Positions 1 through 8,583 of a stretch of DNA of 64,000 bases are shown piece by piece (the stretch's first letter is position 1; the number at the start of each line of letters is the position of its first letter). Source of the stretch: Paenarthrobacter nitroguajacolicus. Its GTDB lineage: Bacteria; Actinomycetota; Actinomycetes; Actinomycetales; Micrococcaceae. The DNA lies in contig NZ_VNFK01000005.1 of assembly GCF_007786235.1 (NCBI RefSeq), forward strand, positions 62,001 through 126,000, written 5' to 3'. The notes under the pieces are model-generated. The model worked only from the letters and a program-made list of their open reading frames with translations, made no database searches and had not been told where the DNA came from. The translations under genes were made by a program, and so were the position numbers.

Positions 1-315
1 GCCGACCACCAGGAACAGCTCCTGGGTGTCGAGGGCAACGGCTTCGCGGACGGCCTCGAAGTTGTCAGCGAGTGCGGCTGCCTGGCCCTCGGGGTCGGCA
101 GCGGTCAGGAAACCACCGCGGCACAACGAGGACACCCGGAGGCCGGCGTCCTTGATGAGTTTGGCAGCCTTGTCCAAGCCAGCCTCGGCCACGCGGTCAC
201 GCCACGGACCGATCGCGGGGATGCCGGCGCGGGCGCAACCATCCACAGCTTCGGCCAGGGTCCACTTCTTGGTGGTTGCACTGTTCAGCGAAAGTCGTGA
301 GAAGTCCGTGCTCAT
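1..315 (-). CDS. Sugar phosphate isomerase/epimerase family protein, N-terminal part
   Basis: The first 105 residues are present; the rest lies beyond the left edge. The sequence resembles the start of a xylose-isomerase-like TIM barrel (AP endonuclease 2 fold): a first strand with LSLNSAT, then WTLAEAVDGCARAG and an IGPWRD segment, then a second helix-strand pair ending LRVSSLCRGG. These families isomerise, epimerise or dehydrate sugars and inositols, but the substrate cannot be read from the fragment. The ATG overlaps the stop of the upstream DUF993 gene by four bases (ATGA), so the two are translationally coupled. It closes a minus-strand operon of Gfo/Idh oxidoreductase, DUF993 protein and this protein. 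Confidence 0.8.
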   Translation of the reverse strand, partial: MSTDFSRLSLNSATTKKWTLAEAVDGCARAGIPAIGPWRDRVAEAGLDKAAKLIKDAGLRVSSLCRGGFLTAADPEGQAAALADNFEAVREAVALDTQELFLVVG

Positions 316-1526
316 GCGCCCACCCCGTTGATCCGCAGGAAGTCCGACATGCGGAACGCAGCCAGGGAAGGATCCTTCAGCAAACCGGCCTGGTCGGCCA
401 GTTCGAAGGTCTTGGCCAAATGCAGGACCGAACGGCCCGAGTGCAGGCCACCCACCATCTGGAAACCGGGCTGCTTGCCGTTGAGCCAGGACATGAACGC
501 GATGCCGGTCTTGTAGTAGAACGTCGGCGCGCTGAAGATGTGCTTTCCAAGCTCACGCGTGGAGTCCAGGATGGCGCGCCCTTCAGCACCTTGGCCGGCG
601 TCGTACTTCTGCAAGGCGACTGAAGCGGCCGGGTAGATGGCAGCGAAGATGCCCAGCAGTGCGTCCGAGTGGTGCGTCTGGTCGCCGTCGATCAGTTCCG
701 GGTAGTTGAAGTCGTCGCCGGTGTAGAGACGGACGCCTTCCGGAAGGTTGGCGCGGAGGGCGACCTCGTGCGAGGCATCCAGCAGCGACACCTTCACGCC
801 GTCAACCTTGTCCGAGTGCTCGCGGATGAGGCTGAGGAACGTTTCGGTGGCGACGGAGACGTCGTCGGAGCCCCAGTAGCCGGCCAGTGCGGGGTCGAAC
901 ATGGTGCCGAGCCAGTGCAGGATGACCGGCTGATCGACTTCCTGGAGCAGCGTCGAGTAGACGTGCAGGTAGTCGTCGGCACCGTTGGCAACCTTGGCCA
1001 GCGCGCGGGACGCCATGAGGATGACCTTGGGGCCAGCTTCACTGACGACCGCGATCTGCTCGCGGTAGGCGTCGACGACGGCTTGGATGCCCGCAGCGCC
1101 CTCGGGAAGTGCAGTGATGTCCAGCTGGTCCGTTCCCGCGCCGCAGGAAACGAGGTCGCGGACGGACTTACCGGTGATGGCGGCGTTGCCCGCAGCCACC
1201 ACGGAAGCGGCCTCGGCGCCGGTGCGCTTGATGAGCTGCTGGGTCGCGGCCCAGTCCAAGCCCATGCCGCGCTGCGCGGTGTCCATGGCATCGGCAACGC
1301 CAAGCCCGTAGGACCACAGCTCGTGGCGGTATGCCAAGGTGGCATCCCAGTCGAGCTGCGCCGGGGCGCCGGGGGTGTTGTCTGCAGCTACCTCGGGGAT
1401 GACGTGCGCTGCGGCGTAGGCGCGGCGGGCCGTCAACGGAGCGGTCGGCTTGATCCAGGAGGTGGCGGGCTGAAGGCGGTACTCGCGGGTGCCGCCGTCG
1501 TCAGTGGGAAGAATCAGTGACGTCAT
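312..1526 (-). CDS. DUF993 family protein (dihydrodipicolinate synthase-like)
   Basis: This 404-residue protein matches DUF993 proteins, which are usually annotated as dihydrodipicolinate synthase family members. Such proteins are predicted TIM-barrel aldolases or lyases that act on keto acids through a Schiff-base lysine. The N-terminus (MTSLILPTDDGG) and an internal KVILMASRALAK segment are visible; I did not assign the lysine. It starts one base inside the stop of the upstream oxidoreductase (TAATG) and overlaps the downstream isomerase by four bases. This tight coupling suggests three consecutive steps of one sugar or sugar-acid pathway. The reaction itself is unknown. Confidence 0.82.
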   Translation of the reverse strand: MTSLILPTDDGGTREYRLQPATSWIKPTAPLTARRAYAAAHVIPEVAADNTPGAPAQLDWDATLAYRHELWSYGLGVADAMDTAQRGMGLDWAATQQLIKRTGAEAASVVAAGNAAITGKSVRDLVSCGAGTDQLDITALPEGAAGIQAVVDAYREQIAVVSEAGPKVILMASRALAKVANGADDYLHVYSTLLQEVDQPVILHWLGTMFDPALAGYWGSDDVSVATETFLSLIREHSDKVDGVKVSLLDASHEVALRANLPEGVRLYTGDDFNYPELIDGDQTHHSDALLGIFAAIYPAASVALQKYDAGQGAEGRAILDSTRELGKHIFSAPTFYYKTGIAFMSWLNGKQPGFQMVGGLHSGRSVLHLAKTFELADQAGLLKDPSLAAFRMSDFLRINGVGA

Positions 1527-2695
1527 TAGAGGGTGATCTCCGGGATGTCGATGGTGCGGCGCTCAGCAGAGGACTGCAGGCCGAGTTCGGCCAGCTGCAC
1601 GCCGCGTGCGGCGGAGAGCAGGCCGAAGCGGTGCTCGCGGCCTGCGACGACGTCGCGCAGGAATTCTTCCCACTGCAGCTTGAAGCCGTTGTCCAGTTCA
1701 GCGTTGGCGGGCACTTCCTGCCACTGGCTGCGGAAGGATTCCGTCACGGGCAGGTCCGGGTTCCAGACAGGCTTGGGGGTGTGGGCGCGCTGCTGCGCAA
1801 CGCACTTGTTCAAACCGGCGACGGCGGAACCGTGCGTACCGTCGATCTGGAACTCAACCAGTTCGTCGCGGTAGACGCGGACGGCCCAGGAGGAGTTGAT
1901 CTGGCCGATGACGTCGTCGCCGCCCGGGGTTTCGAGCTCGAAGATGCCGTAAGAAGCGTCGTCAGCGGTTGCCTTGTATTCCTTGCCGGCCTCGTCCCAG
2001 CGAGCGGGAATGTGCGTGGCGGTCTTGGCGTTGACGCTCTTGACCTTGCCGATGATGCCTTCAAGGACGTAGTTCCAGTGGCAGAACATGTCCGTGGTCA
2101 TTCCACCGCCGTCTTCCTTGCGGTAGTTCCAGGACGGACGCTGTGCAGCCTGGACGTCGCCTTCGAAGACCCAGTAGCCGAATTCGCCACGGATGGAGAG
2201 GATGCGGCCGAAGAAGCCCTCGTCCACCAGACGGCGGAGCTTCACAAGGCCGGGGAGGTACAGCTTGTCGTGCACAACGCCGGCGGTGACTCCGGCTTCC
2301 TTGCCGATCTGTGCCAGTTCGATGGCTTCCTGGAGGGTCTCGGCCGTGGGCTTCTCGGTGAAGATGTGCTTGCCGGCGCGCATGGCCTTCTTCAGGGTGG
2401 CGGCGCGGAGGCTGGTCATGGAGGCGTCAAAGATGATGTCAACGGTGGGGTCGGCGATGACTGCGTCCAGGTCCGTGGTCCATTCGGAAACCTTGTGGAG
2501 TTCGGCCAGCTCACGGATCTTGGCTTCGTTGCGGCCAACCAGGATGGGTTCAACCTGGACCTTGGTGCCGTCTTCAAGAGTGAAGCCGCCTGCGTCACGG
2601 ATGGGGAGGATGGACCGCAGCAGGTGCTGGCGGTAGCCCATACGGCCGGTGATGCCGTTCATGGCGATGCGGATCGTCTTTGTTTCGTAGCCCAT
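1526..2695 (-). CDS. Gfo/Idh/MocA family oxidoreductase
   Basis: The 389-residue protein has an N-terminal Rossmann region (IRIAMNGITGRMG, about residues 8-20) and the hallmark EKP motif at 114-116 (HIFTEKPTAE) that supplies the catalytic lysine in this family. The C-terminal half is the usual alpha/beta domain. Family members oxidise sugars, inositols or glycosides with NAD(P). The ATG at 2695 is chosen because GGAG lies just upstream; a reading frame continues further upstream but has no ribosome binding site and runs through the operator region. It is the first gene of the minus-strand operon and is divergent from the LacI regulator, with two LacI-type operators between them. Confidence 0.88.
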   Translation of the reverse strand: MGYETKTIRIAMNGITGRMGYRQHLLRSILPIRDAGGFTLEDGTKVQVEPILVGRNEAKIRELAELHKVSEWTTDLDAVIADPTVDIIFDASMTSLRAATLKKAMRAGKHIFTEKPTAETLQEAIELAQIGKEAGVTAGVVHDKLYLPGLVKLRRLVDEGFFGRILSIRGEFGYWVFEGDVQAAQRPSWNYRKEDGGGMTTDMFCHWNYVLEGIIGKVKSVNAKTATHIPARWDEAGKEYKATADDASYGIFELETPGGDDVIGQINSSWAVRVYRDELVEFQIDGTHGSAVAGLNKCVAQQRAHTPKPVWNPDLPVTESFRSQWQEVPANAELDNGFKLQWEEFLRDVVAGREHRFGLLSAARGVQLAELGLQSSAERRTIDIPEITL

Positions 2696-2757
2696 GTTTT
2701 CTCCAGTGCCTTGTGTGCCGGTCGCTGTGCGGATGCCGGTGCTTGCCGATTTCAGAT

Positions 2758-2773
2758 GGGAAAGCGCATTCCC
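2758..2773. promoter_or_regulatory. LacI-type operator 1
   Basis: The site reads GGGAAAGCGCATTCCC, an almost perfect inverted repeat around a central CG step, the form bound by LacI/GalR regulators. It lies in the divergent region between the oxidoreductase (start 2695) and the LacI gene (start 2892). Assignment to that LacI protein is inferred from position. Confidence 0.72.
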
Positions 2774-2807
2774 GTTGCCATCGATCATGCACCATGGCGC
2801 GCCGGGT

Positions 2808-2824
2808 TGGCAAGCGCTTTCCCA
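2808..2824. promoter_or_regulatory. LacI-type operator 2
   Basis: The site reads TGGCAAGCGCTTTCCCA, with the same GCGC-centred core as operator 1 and centred about 50 bp from it. Two sites about five helical turns apart would suit cooperative or looping repression of both divergent promoters. Confidence 0.72.
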
Positions 2825-2891
2825 AAACTCGTGAAGAACTGCCATAATTTCCTTAGCGCCAGTCCCGACGCTTGCAGAAAAGGAGGGCCCC

Positions 2892-3929
2892 GTGGCCGCC
2901 AGCACACTGAGTGAAGTTGCCCGTTTGGCCGGGGTCTCCCTGGCCACGGCGTCCCGGGTCCTCAACGGCTCGTCCCGTAAGCCGGCCGAGGACATTGCCG
3001 AACGGGTCCGAGCAGCCGCCGACAAGCTCGGCTATGTTCCCAACGCGCAGGCCCAGGCGCTGGCCAAGTCCAGCTCCGGGCTGATCGGATTGATTGTCCA
3101 CGACATCGCTGATCCCTACTTCGCTGCCATCGCGCGCGGCGTCCAGGATGCCGCGCGCCAACAAAACCGGATGGTGCTGCTCGCCAGCACGTCCGGCGCT
3201 TCGCTCGACGAAAAAGAAGCGGTCGCGGCGTTCGCTGCGCGTCGCGCGGATTCCATCGTGATTGCCGGTTCACGTTCGGTCAGGGCGGAGGACCAGCAGG
3301 GCAACGCCGAGCTCGCCGCCGAGTTGGACCGCTACTGCCGCAATGGTGGGCATGTAGGAGTGGTGGGGCATCCGATCGTTGGCGCTTCCGTCTCCGAGGG
3401 CTACCACGTGGTGAAGGTCCCCAACGAGGAACTCGCTGCCGGCCTGGCCGCTGAATTGGCCGCCTCGCACGAAGGTGCCTTCCTGATCATTGCGGGCCCG
3501 GAAGGCCTGTACACCTCCGACGACCGGGTCCGCGGTTTCCAACGTGGGCTGGCCGAGGCCGGAAAGCCCGCCGCCGAGGTCATCCGCACCGGCTTCAACC
3601 GAGCCGGAGGCTATGACGCCGGATTGGCCCTCGCGGACAGAATCAAGGCTTCCGAGTCGCGGCTCTGCATCTTCGCGGTGAACGACGTGATGGCCATTGG
3701 AGTCACCGCCGCCCTGCGGCCTGAAGGTGTATGGATTCCCCGCGATGCCACCATTGCCGGCTTTGACGATATCGAAACCCTGCGCGACTTCCGGCCCGCC
3801 CTGTCCACGGTGCACCTGCCGCTGGAGGACATCGGCCGTCTCGCTGCGGGCGATACCGACACGCCTCCAGTCAGCGGCGTGGTCAAGCTCCGCCGCAGCA
3901 CGGAAACTCCGGTGGAATCGCAGGTATGA
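2892..3929 (+). CDS. LacI family transcriptional regulator
   Basis: The 345-residue protein begins with a classical LacI helix-turn-helix (SEVARLAGVSLATASRVLNG, about residues 6-25) and a hinge helix ending QALAKSSSG. A periplasmic-binding-like effector domain follows (GLIVHDIADPYFAAIARGVQ). The start is a GTG preceded by GGAGGG. It is divergent from the oxidoreductase operon and overlaps the following esterase by four bases. Three similar operators (2758, 2808 and 5461) make it the likely repressor of the whole 1-5.5 kb locus; the inducer is probably a sugar or sugar derivative. Confidence 0.92.
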   Translation: MAASTLSEVARLAGVSLATASRVLNGSSRKPAEDIAERVRAAADKLGYVPNAQAQALAKSSSGLIGLIVHDIADPYFAAIARGVQDAARQQNRMVLLASTSGASLDEKEAVAAFAARRADSIVIAGSRSVRAEDQQGNAELAAELDRYCRNGGHVGVVGHPIVGASVSEGYHVVKVPNEELAAGLAAELAASHEGAFLIIAGPEGLYTSDDRVRGFQRGLAEAGKPAAEVIRTGFNRAGGYDAGLALADRIKASESRLCIFAVNDVMAIGVTAALRPEGVWIPRDATIAGFDDIETLRDFRPALSTVHLPLEDIGRLAAGDTDTPPVSGVVKLRRSTETPVESQV

Positions 3930-4678
3930 CCCCCACGTTGGCTAAGGCGCCTCACGCACTCACGGTAGTTCCCGCCGTCGGGCGTTCCGTTGTTGCTGCG
4001 CCTGCGGTCCTGGTGTTTCCCGGCGGTGGCTATGCCAAGCAGGCCGACCATGAAGCCGAACCTGTGGCTGAATGGCTGGCTTCGTTGGGAATCCACGCCT
4101 TCGTGCTGCGATATCCAGTAGCGCCGAATCGGCATCCGGTGTCCCTGGCCGCCGCCAAGGAAGCCATGTTGTGGATACGCGAAGGCGCGCATGGGCTGAG
4201 TGTTGATCCGGAGCGAGTGGGTGTCCTCGGTTTCTCGGCCGGCGGGCACCTCGCTGCCACCTTGTCGGTGCAGGTAGCTACGGGAGATCCTGCCTTGGAC
4301 ACTTCAGGTTCTGTGCCGGACCTCAGCATTCTCTGCTATCCCGTGATTTCCTTCGTGGACTCGGTGCATCAGGGATCCGTGGACAACCTGGCCGGAGCGG
4401 GTGCGGCCGGTGAAGTTCTCCATGAGCTCTCCGCCGAGCTGCACGTCACCGCCGCCACGCCGCCCGCATTCCTCTGGCACACCGCCGACGATGAATCGGT
4501 CCCCGTCAGCCACAGCCTTGCCTACGCCGGGGCGCTCAGCAGGGCCGGCGTTTCCGCAGAATTGCACGTGTTCCCCAGCGGAATTCACGGCATTGGTCTT
4601 GCGGCGGGAACACCCGGCGCTGACCAGTGGACGGGCCTCTGCGCCGGTTGGCTCCGTCGAATGGGCTGGGCGGTTTAG
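3926..4678 (+). CDS. Alpha/beta hydrolase (BD-FAE/acetyl esterase-like)
   Basis: This 250-residue alpha/beta hydrolase has an oxyanion-hole segment LVFPGGGYAKQA (29-40), the nucleophile elbow GFSAGG with Ser104, Asp188 or Asp189 in HTADDESVP, and His221 in SGIHGIG. The layout fits the family of esterases that deacylate sugars or polysaccharide side chains. No signal peptide is seen, so it is probably cytoplasmic. ATGA overlap with the LacI gene implies co-expression. Its 3' end overlaps the convergent isomerase gene by four bases. Removing acyl groups from an imported sugar before oxidation is a reasonable role, but it is inferred. Confidence 0.87.
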   Translation: MTPTLAKAPHALTVVPAVGRSVVAAPAVLVFPGGGYAKQADHEAEPVAEWLASLGIHAFVLRYPVAPNRHPVSLAAAKEAMLWIREGAHGLSVDPERVGVLGFSAGGHLAATLSVQVATGDPALDTSGSVPDLSILCYPVISFVDSVHQGSVDNLAGAGAAGEVLHELSAELHVTAATPPAFLWHTADDESVPVSHSLAYAGALSRAGVSAELHVFPSGIHGIGLAAGTPGADQWTGLCAGWLRRMGWAV

Positions 4679-5448
4679 TCCTCGCCCAGGGCGATGGTGT
4701 GCAGGAAAGCGGCGTCGTTGAGCACGTTGTCCGGGAGGTCGTCCTCGACGAACTCCAGCATGATGTCCATGTCCTTGCCGTTGCCGCGCAGGACGTCGGA
4801 GACGGTCTGCCACAACAATTTCCTGCCGCGCAGCGGATATCGCTCGGCCTCCGGTCCCCAGGAGAAACAGTGGACGCCCACAAGGTGCGGGAGGACGTCG
4901 TGGAGGGACTCAAGGGCTTGCTGGTCCGAAAGCCCGACGGCGGGCTGCCAATAGGTGCCGACGTTGGCGTGGCCGACCCTGTCCAGAAGTTCAAGGGTGG
5001 TGGCGGGGGAGTCCGTCAGGGTTCGGCCGTGGTACTCGAACGCGATGGCGATTCCGCGTTCGGACGCGAGGTCCGCGATCCGCTGAGTGTCCTTCACCAC
5101 GGCATCCCAGTGTTCCCGGCCAGCGTCTGCGGAACCGAGTTCCCCCGCCCATACCCGGATTCTTGGGGCGCCCAAGGCTGTGGCAATGTCCAGGGCGCCG
5201 GTGAAGTCTCCGAATGCTCCGCAACGGTAGTACGAGCCAAGTGACAGGACACTCAGCCCGGCTGCTTCCGTAGCCTCCTTGGCGTGCGCGGCTGATTCCG
5301 CGTCACTGACATGGATATCGGTGCCCCACTCGATCCCCGCCAGTCCGGCCTCCGAGGAAATGCGGACCACATCATCAATGCCGTGCGCGCGAAGGGTGAC
5401 GGAACAGATGCCAGGCGTGAGGTCAGCCAAGGTGGTGAGGTCGATCAT
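4675..5448 (-). CDS. Sugar phosphate isomerase/epimerase family protein
   Basis: The 257-residue protein is a complete xylose-isomerase-like TIM barrel. Strand ends GIEWGTDIH, LSLGSYYRCG, AFEYHGRTLTD, NVGTYWQPAVG and VHCFSWGPE carry the Glu/Asp/His residues that bind a divalent metal in this family. Members include hydroxypyruvate isomerase, inosose dehydratase, tagatose epimerase and 3-keto-glycoside lyases; the sequence alone does not choose among them. It is a separate transcription unit preceded by its own LacI-type operator (5461-5482), tying it to the regulon of the LacI gene at 2892. With the truncated protein at position 1 this locus holds two such barrels. Confidence 0.87.
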   Translation of the reverse strand: MIDLTTLADLTPGICSVTLRAHGIDDVVRISSEAGLAGIEWGTDIHVSDAESAAHAKEATEAAGLSVLSLGSYYRCGAFGDFTGALDIATALGAPRIRVWAGELGSADAGREHWDAVVKDTQRIADLASERGIAIAFEYHGRTLTDSPATTLELLDRVGHANVGTYWQPAVGLSDQQALESLHDVLPHLVGVHCFSWGPEAERYPLRGRKLLWQTVSDVLRGNGKDMDIMLEFVEDDLPDNVLNDAAFLHTIALGED

Positions 5449-5460
5449 GCTTCACAGGAT

Positions 5461-5482
5461 ACCGGGAATGCGCTTACCCGGT
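5461..5482. promoter_or_regulatory. LacI-type operator 3
   Basis: The sequence has arms ACCGGGAATG and TTACCCGGT around a GCGC centre and so forms an imperfect 22-bp palindrome. Its core GGGAATGCGCTTACCC resembles the operators at 2758 and 2808. It ends 13 bp before the start codon of the isomerase at 5448, where a repressor would block transcription initiation. Confidence 0.7.
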
Positions 5483-5518
5483 AAGGGCGTATCGCCTGCT
5501 GAACAAAAGCGAACGCCG

Positions 5519-6085
5519 CTAAAGAGTGAACCAATAGCGGCAGATCGGTTCTGTGACTCCCAAGGCCGGAGCGAAGCTCGCCGGCGGTCGGATGGCCTCA
5601 AGCACGCCGCCGCAAGCCTCAATGGTGCGGGCAGAGGCCCGGTTGGGCTGCTTGCAGGTCACCAGCACGCGCTCCATCCCCAGCGAGCGTCCCTCCTGGA
5701 GGGCGCCGTTGAGGGCAAGTTTGGCCAGGCCGTTACCTCTGGCGCTTGGCCTGATTCCATAGCCGATGTGCCCGCCAACTTCCTTGAGGTATTCATTCGC
5801 CAAGGAGTGCCTTAGGCTGGCAGCGCCCAAGTAAGCCACGCCGTCGGTGACCCAAATGGTGGTCTGGTTGGCCAGGCCTTCGGGTGGCGAAAATTCCGCC
5901 CTGGGCATCTGATGGAGTAGGTCCACCCACTGCGAGAAATGGCCCCCCTCGCGGAGATTGAGGTCGTACCGCGCGGCCAGGAATGCTGCCGAACCGTCTT
6001 GGTCGAGGGTCCCCCACTCGTCGTAACTTTCCAGCCAGGAGGCGTGAAAGCTTGATGACGGTTGCGTGAGCTTGGCGTGGGTCAT
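5519..6085 (-). CDS. GNAT family N-acetyltransferase
   Basis: This 188-residue protein has the GNAT acetyl-CoA binding motif A (GYGIRPSARGNGLAKLAL, about residues 104-121) followed by motif B-like CKQPNRASARTIEACGG. It would transfer an acetyl group to a small-molecule or protein amine; the acceptor is not evident. It stands alone, with no overlap with its neighbours. The ATG at 6085 has no strong ribosome binding site, so a slightly later start is possible. Confidence 0.85.
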   Translation of the reverse strand: MTHAKLTQPSSSFHASWLESYDEWGTLDQDGSAAFLAARYDLNLREGGHFSQWVDLLHQMPRAEFSPPEGLANQTTIWVTDGVAYLGAASLRHSLANEYLKEVGGHIGYGIRPSARGNGLAKLALNGALQEGRSLGMERVLVTCKQPNRASARTIEACGGVLEAIRPPASFAPALGVTEPICRYWFTL

Positions 6086-6128
6086 GGGGCGAGCGTACTA
6101 CGGCCGGGGTTGCGAACCGGTCCGGCCT

Positions 6129-6983
6129 CTAGCTCGACTTGCTCAACGTCCGCCCCATGATCGCCTGGGTGAGGGCGTCGATCACCTCGGCGTTGGCGAG
6201 CGGGTTGCGGATCAGGGTGAAATCCACGTCTCCCACCGGCGGCAGGCCAAACCGCTGAGTGATGACTTTCAGGTCCTCGGGAACCAGCGACGCCGGCATC
6301 ACAGCTACGCCGATGCCCGCCCGTACCGCGGCGAGCACGCCGCTGATTTGCTTGGTGCTGCATGTAATCCGCCACGTCCGGCCCTCGGCCTCCAAGGCGT
6401 CGATGGCCAGTTTCCGGCTGAGGCTGGGCGCCGGGTAGGCAATGAGTGGGACGGGTGCGCCGGGTTCCAAGACGGTCTGCTCGACTCCAACCCAGGCGAA
6501 GTTGTCGTGCCGGACCACCGTCCCTTCCTTCGCGCCTGCCACCCATTTCACGAATACGAGGTCCAGCTGCCCGGCGTTCAGTCGCTTATAGAGCTGGTCG
6601 CTTTGGCTGACGGTGAGTTCCAAGTTGATCTGCGGGTAAAGCTGCCGGAATTCGCGAAGAATCCGGGGGAGGCCAGTGATAGCGAGGTCGTCGGCGGTGC
6701 CAAAGCGGAGTCGTCCGCGCATGGCCGAGCCGGAGAAGTACCTGGCGGCGGAGTCGTGGGCAGCGAGGATGCTGCGGGCGAAGCCGGCCATCGCATCGCC
6801 GTTGTCGGTGAGCCTGACTTCACGGGTATCACGGGCGACGAGTACGCGCTTGGCTGCCGCTTCGAGCTTGCGGACGTGCTGGCTCACCGTGGGTTGGGCC
6901 AGTCCGAGCCGTTCGGCGGCCTTGGTGAAACTCAGGGTTTCCGCAACCGCCAAAAAGGATCGGAGCTGGACAGGTTCGAACAC
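6129..6983 (-). CDS. LysR family transcriptional regulator
   Basis: The 284-residue protein starts with the LysR winged helix-turn-helix (LRSFLAVAETLSFTKAAERLG, then AQPTVSQHVRKLE). The substrate-binding domain of two Rossmann-like lobes follows (RLRFGTADDLAITGLP, LDLVFVKW, VLAAVRAGIGVAVMP). The start is GTG with AGGAG a few bases upstream. It is divergent from the MFS transporter at 7149, and a LysR box lies between them, so it probably controls that exporter and itself. Confidence 0.93.
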   Translation of the reverse strand: MFEPVQLRSFLAVAETLSFTKAAERLGLAQPTVSQHVRKLEAAAKRVLVARDTREVRLTDNGDAMAGFARSILAAHDSAARYFSGSAMRGRLRFGTADDLAITGLPRILREFRQLYPQINLELTVSQSDQLYKRLNAGQLDLVFVKWVAGAKEGTVVRHDNFAWVGVEQTVLEPGAPVPLIAYPAPSLSRKLAIDALEAEGRTWRITCSTKQISGVLAAVRAGIGVAVMPASLVPEDLKVITQRFGLPPVGDVDFTLIRNPLANAEVIDALTQAIMGRTLSKSS

Positions 6984-7041
6984 GGGACTCCTAAGGCGCA
7001 GGTCAGCGCCGGGCCGGAGTACTGCGCCAGTGCAGCGGGGT

Positions 7042-7058
7042 CATTGCATTCCGCAATG
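7042..7058. promoter_or_regulatory. LysR-type binding box
   Basis: CATTGC-N5-GCAATG is a perfect dyad containing the T-N11-A pattern of LysR boxes. It lies between the divergent LysR gene and the MFS gene, about 60 bp from the former start and 90 bp from the latter. Confidence 0.75.
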
Positions 7059-7148
7059 CTAGTTATAGGCGCAATACGCTTCCATAATTGCTGCTGGCAA
7101 CCATAGCGTTAAACGCATCCCACCGAAACTCTCATCCGAGGACTACTT

Positions 7149-8534
7149 TTGGCACCCCCACCGCCTTCAGCGGCAAATGTCAGCCAGCCCGTCATCGATT
7201 CCTTATCCGCGCCTCAGCCGCCGGACACCGTCACCCAGCCACTCGCCGTCGTGAGTGAAAAGCTGCCCTGGCGGCACACGTTCATTTCCCTGAAGGTTCC
7301 CAACTTCCGAATCTTCGCAATCGGCCATTTCATTGCCGTGATCGCCATCTGGATGCAGCGCATTGCCCAGGACTGGATGGTCCTCCAGCTGTCCGGGTCG
7401 GTCACAGCGGTGGGCATCACCGTGGCGCTTCAGTTCATGCCGTCACTCTTCCTTGGTCCGTGGGGCGGCATGATTGCCGACCGCTTCGCCAAGCGAAAGA
7501 TCCTCATCATCTGCCAGTCGGCGGCAGCGGTCCTCGCAGCCGTGCTGGCATTCCTTTCCTTGAGCCAGCGCGTCGAGGTCTGGCACGTCTACGTCATCGC
7601 ACTGGCGCTTGGCTTCGTGACCGTCCTGGACCAGCCGGCAAGGCAGGTGTTCGTCAACGAACTCGTCGGGCCCAAGTACCTGCGCAACGCCATCAGCGTG
7701 AACTCCACGACGTTCCAGCTCGGCGGCCTGATCGGCCCCGCGCTGGCCGGTGTCCTGTTGACCGCCGTGGGCGCCGGTTGGGCCTTCGCCGCTAATGCCG
7801 TTGCCTGCTGCTCCACGGTTGCCATGCTGCTCATCCTCCGCAAGGACCAGCTGCACATCAGCCAGCCCACACCCCGCAAGAAGGGCATGCTGCGCGAAGG
7901 CCTCAACTATGCGCTCAGCAAGCCCACCATCTACTGGCCGTGGTTGATGGCCGGTTTCGTGGCAGTTTTCGCGATGAGCCTGCCAGTGCTGTTGGCAGCC
8001 TTTGCGGACCACGTGTACGACGCCGGTGCCGGAGGCTACGGCCTGCTGAACGCCATGGTTGCGCTCGGTGCACTGGCGGGCGCGGTTGCGTCGACCCGTC
8101 GCCGCCAGTTGCGGTTACGGTCGGTAGTGACGTCAGCCGGGTTGTACGGATTGATGCTCTGCGTGTCCTCGGTCATGCCCACCATGGTGTGGTTCAGCGT
8201 CACCATGGTCCTGGCAGGATTCTGGTGCCTCATGTTCCTCACCGCGGCCAACCAAATGGTGCAGACCAGCTCCAACATGAGCATCCGCGGGCGCGTCATG
8301 AGCCTGTACTTGGTGGTACTCATCGGCGGCCAGGCAATCGGCGGCCCCATGATGGGTTGGCTCGCCGAGCACCTCGGTCCGCACCTGGCAGTTCTCGTTT
8401 CCGGCGGTGTGCCGGCCATCGCGGCTGCGGTAGTCGCCGTCGTACTGGCCCGAAAGTCTTCCCTGCACCTGAAGGTGGACCTGCGGGACCGGCGGCGGGT
8501 GCTGCGGATCGTTCAGGAGCCGCAGACAGTTTAG
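7149..8534 (+). CDS. MFS transporter (EntS/MFS_3-like)
   Basis: The 461-residue protein has about 12 hydrophobic segments and MFS signatures, including LGPWGGMIADRFAKRKILI in the loop after TM2 and FVTVLDQPARQVFVNELV, typical of the MFS_3 group that includes enterobactin exporter EntS. It probably exports a small molecule by proton antiport. The start is a TTG with GAGGA six bases upstream. Its N-terminal 40 residues are proline- and serine-rich and cytoplasmic. Expression is probably set by the divergent LysR regulator. A strong hairpin ends the unit. Confidence 0.88.
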   Translation: MAPPPPSAANVSQPVIDSLSAPQPPDTVTQPLAVVSEKLPWRHTFISLKVPNFRIFAIGHFIAVIAIWMQRIAQDWMVLQLSGSVTAVGITVALQFMPSLFLGPWGGMIADRFAKRKILIICQSAAAVLAAVLAFLSLSQRVEVWHVYVIALALGFVTVLDQPARQVFVNELVGPKYLRNAISVNSTTFQLGGLIGPALAGVLLTAVGAGWAFAANAVACCSTVAMLLILRKDQLHISQPTPRKKGMLREGLNYALSKPTIYWPWLMAGFVAVFAMSLPVLLAAFADHVYDAGAGGYGLLNAMVALGALAGAVASTRRRQLRLRSVVTSAGLYGLMLCVSSVMPTMVWFSVTMVLAGFWCLMFLTAANQMVQTSSNMSIRGRVMSLYLVVLIGGQAIGGPMMGWLAEHLGPHLAVLVSGGVPAIAAAVVAVVLARKSSLHLKVDLRDRRRVLRIVQEPQTV

Positions 8535-8536
8535 AG

Positions 8537-8575
8537 AAAGGCAGCGCCTGCGATGAACCGCGGGCGCTGCCTTTT
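8537..8575. terminator. Bidirectional rho-independent terminator
   Basis: A perfect 12-bp stem (AAAGGCAGCGCC pairing with GGCGCTGCCTTT) with a 14-nt loop is followed by T residues on both strands. It sits between convergent genes ending at 8534 and 8584 and can serve both. Confidence 0.88.
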
Positions 8576-8583
8576 GTGTTTCG

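Noticed and set aside
1517..2914. Open frame of 465 codons on the plus strand
   Set aside because: It is antisense to the Gfo/Idh oxidoreductase, with no ribosome binding site and no recognisable motif.
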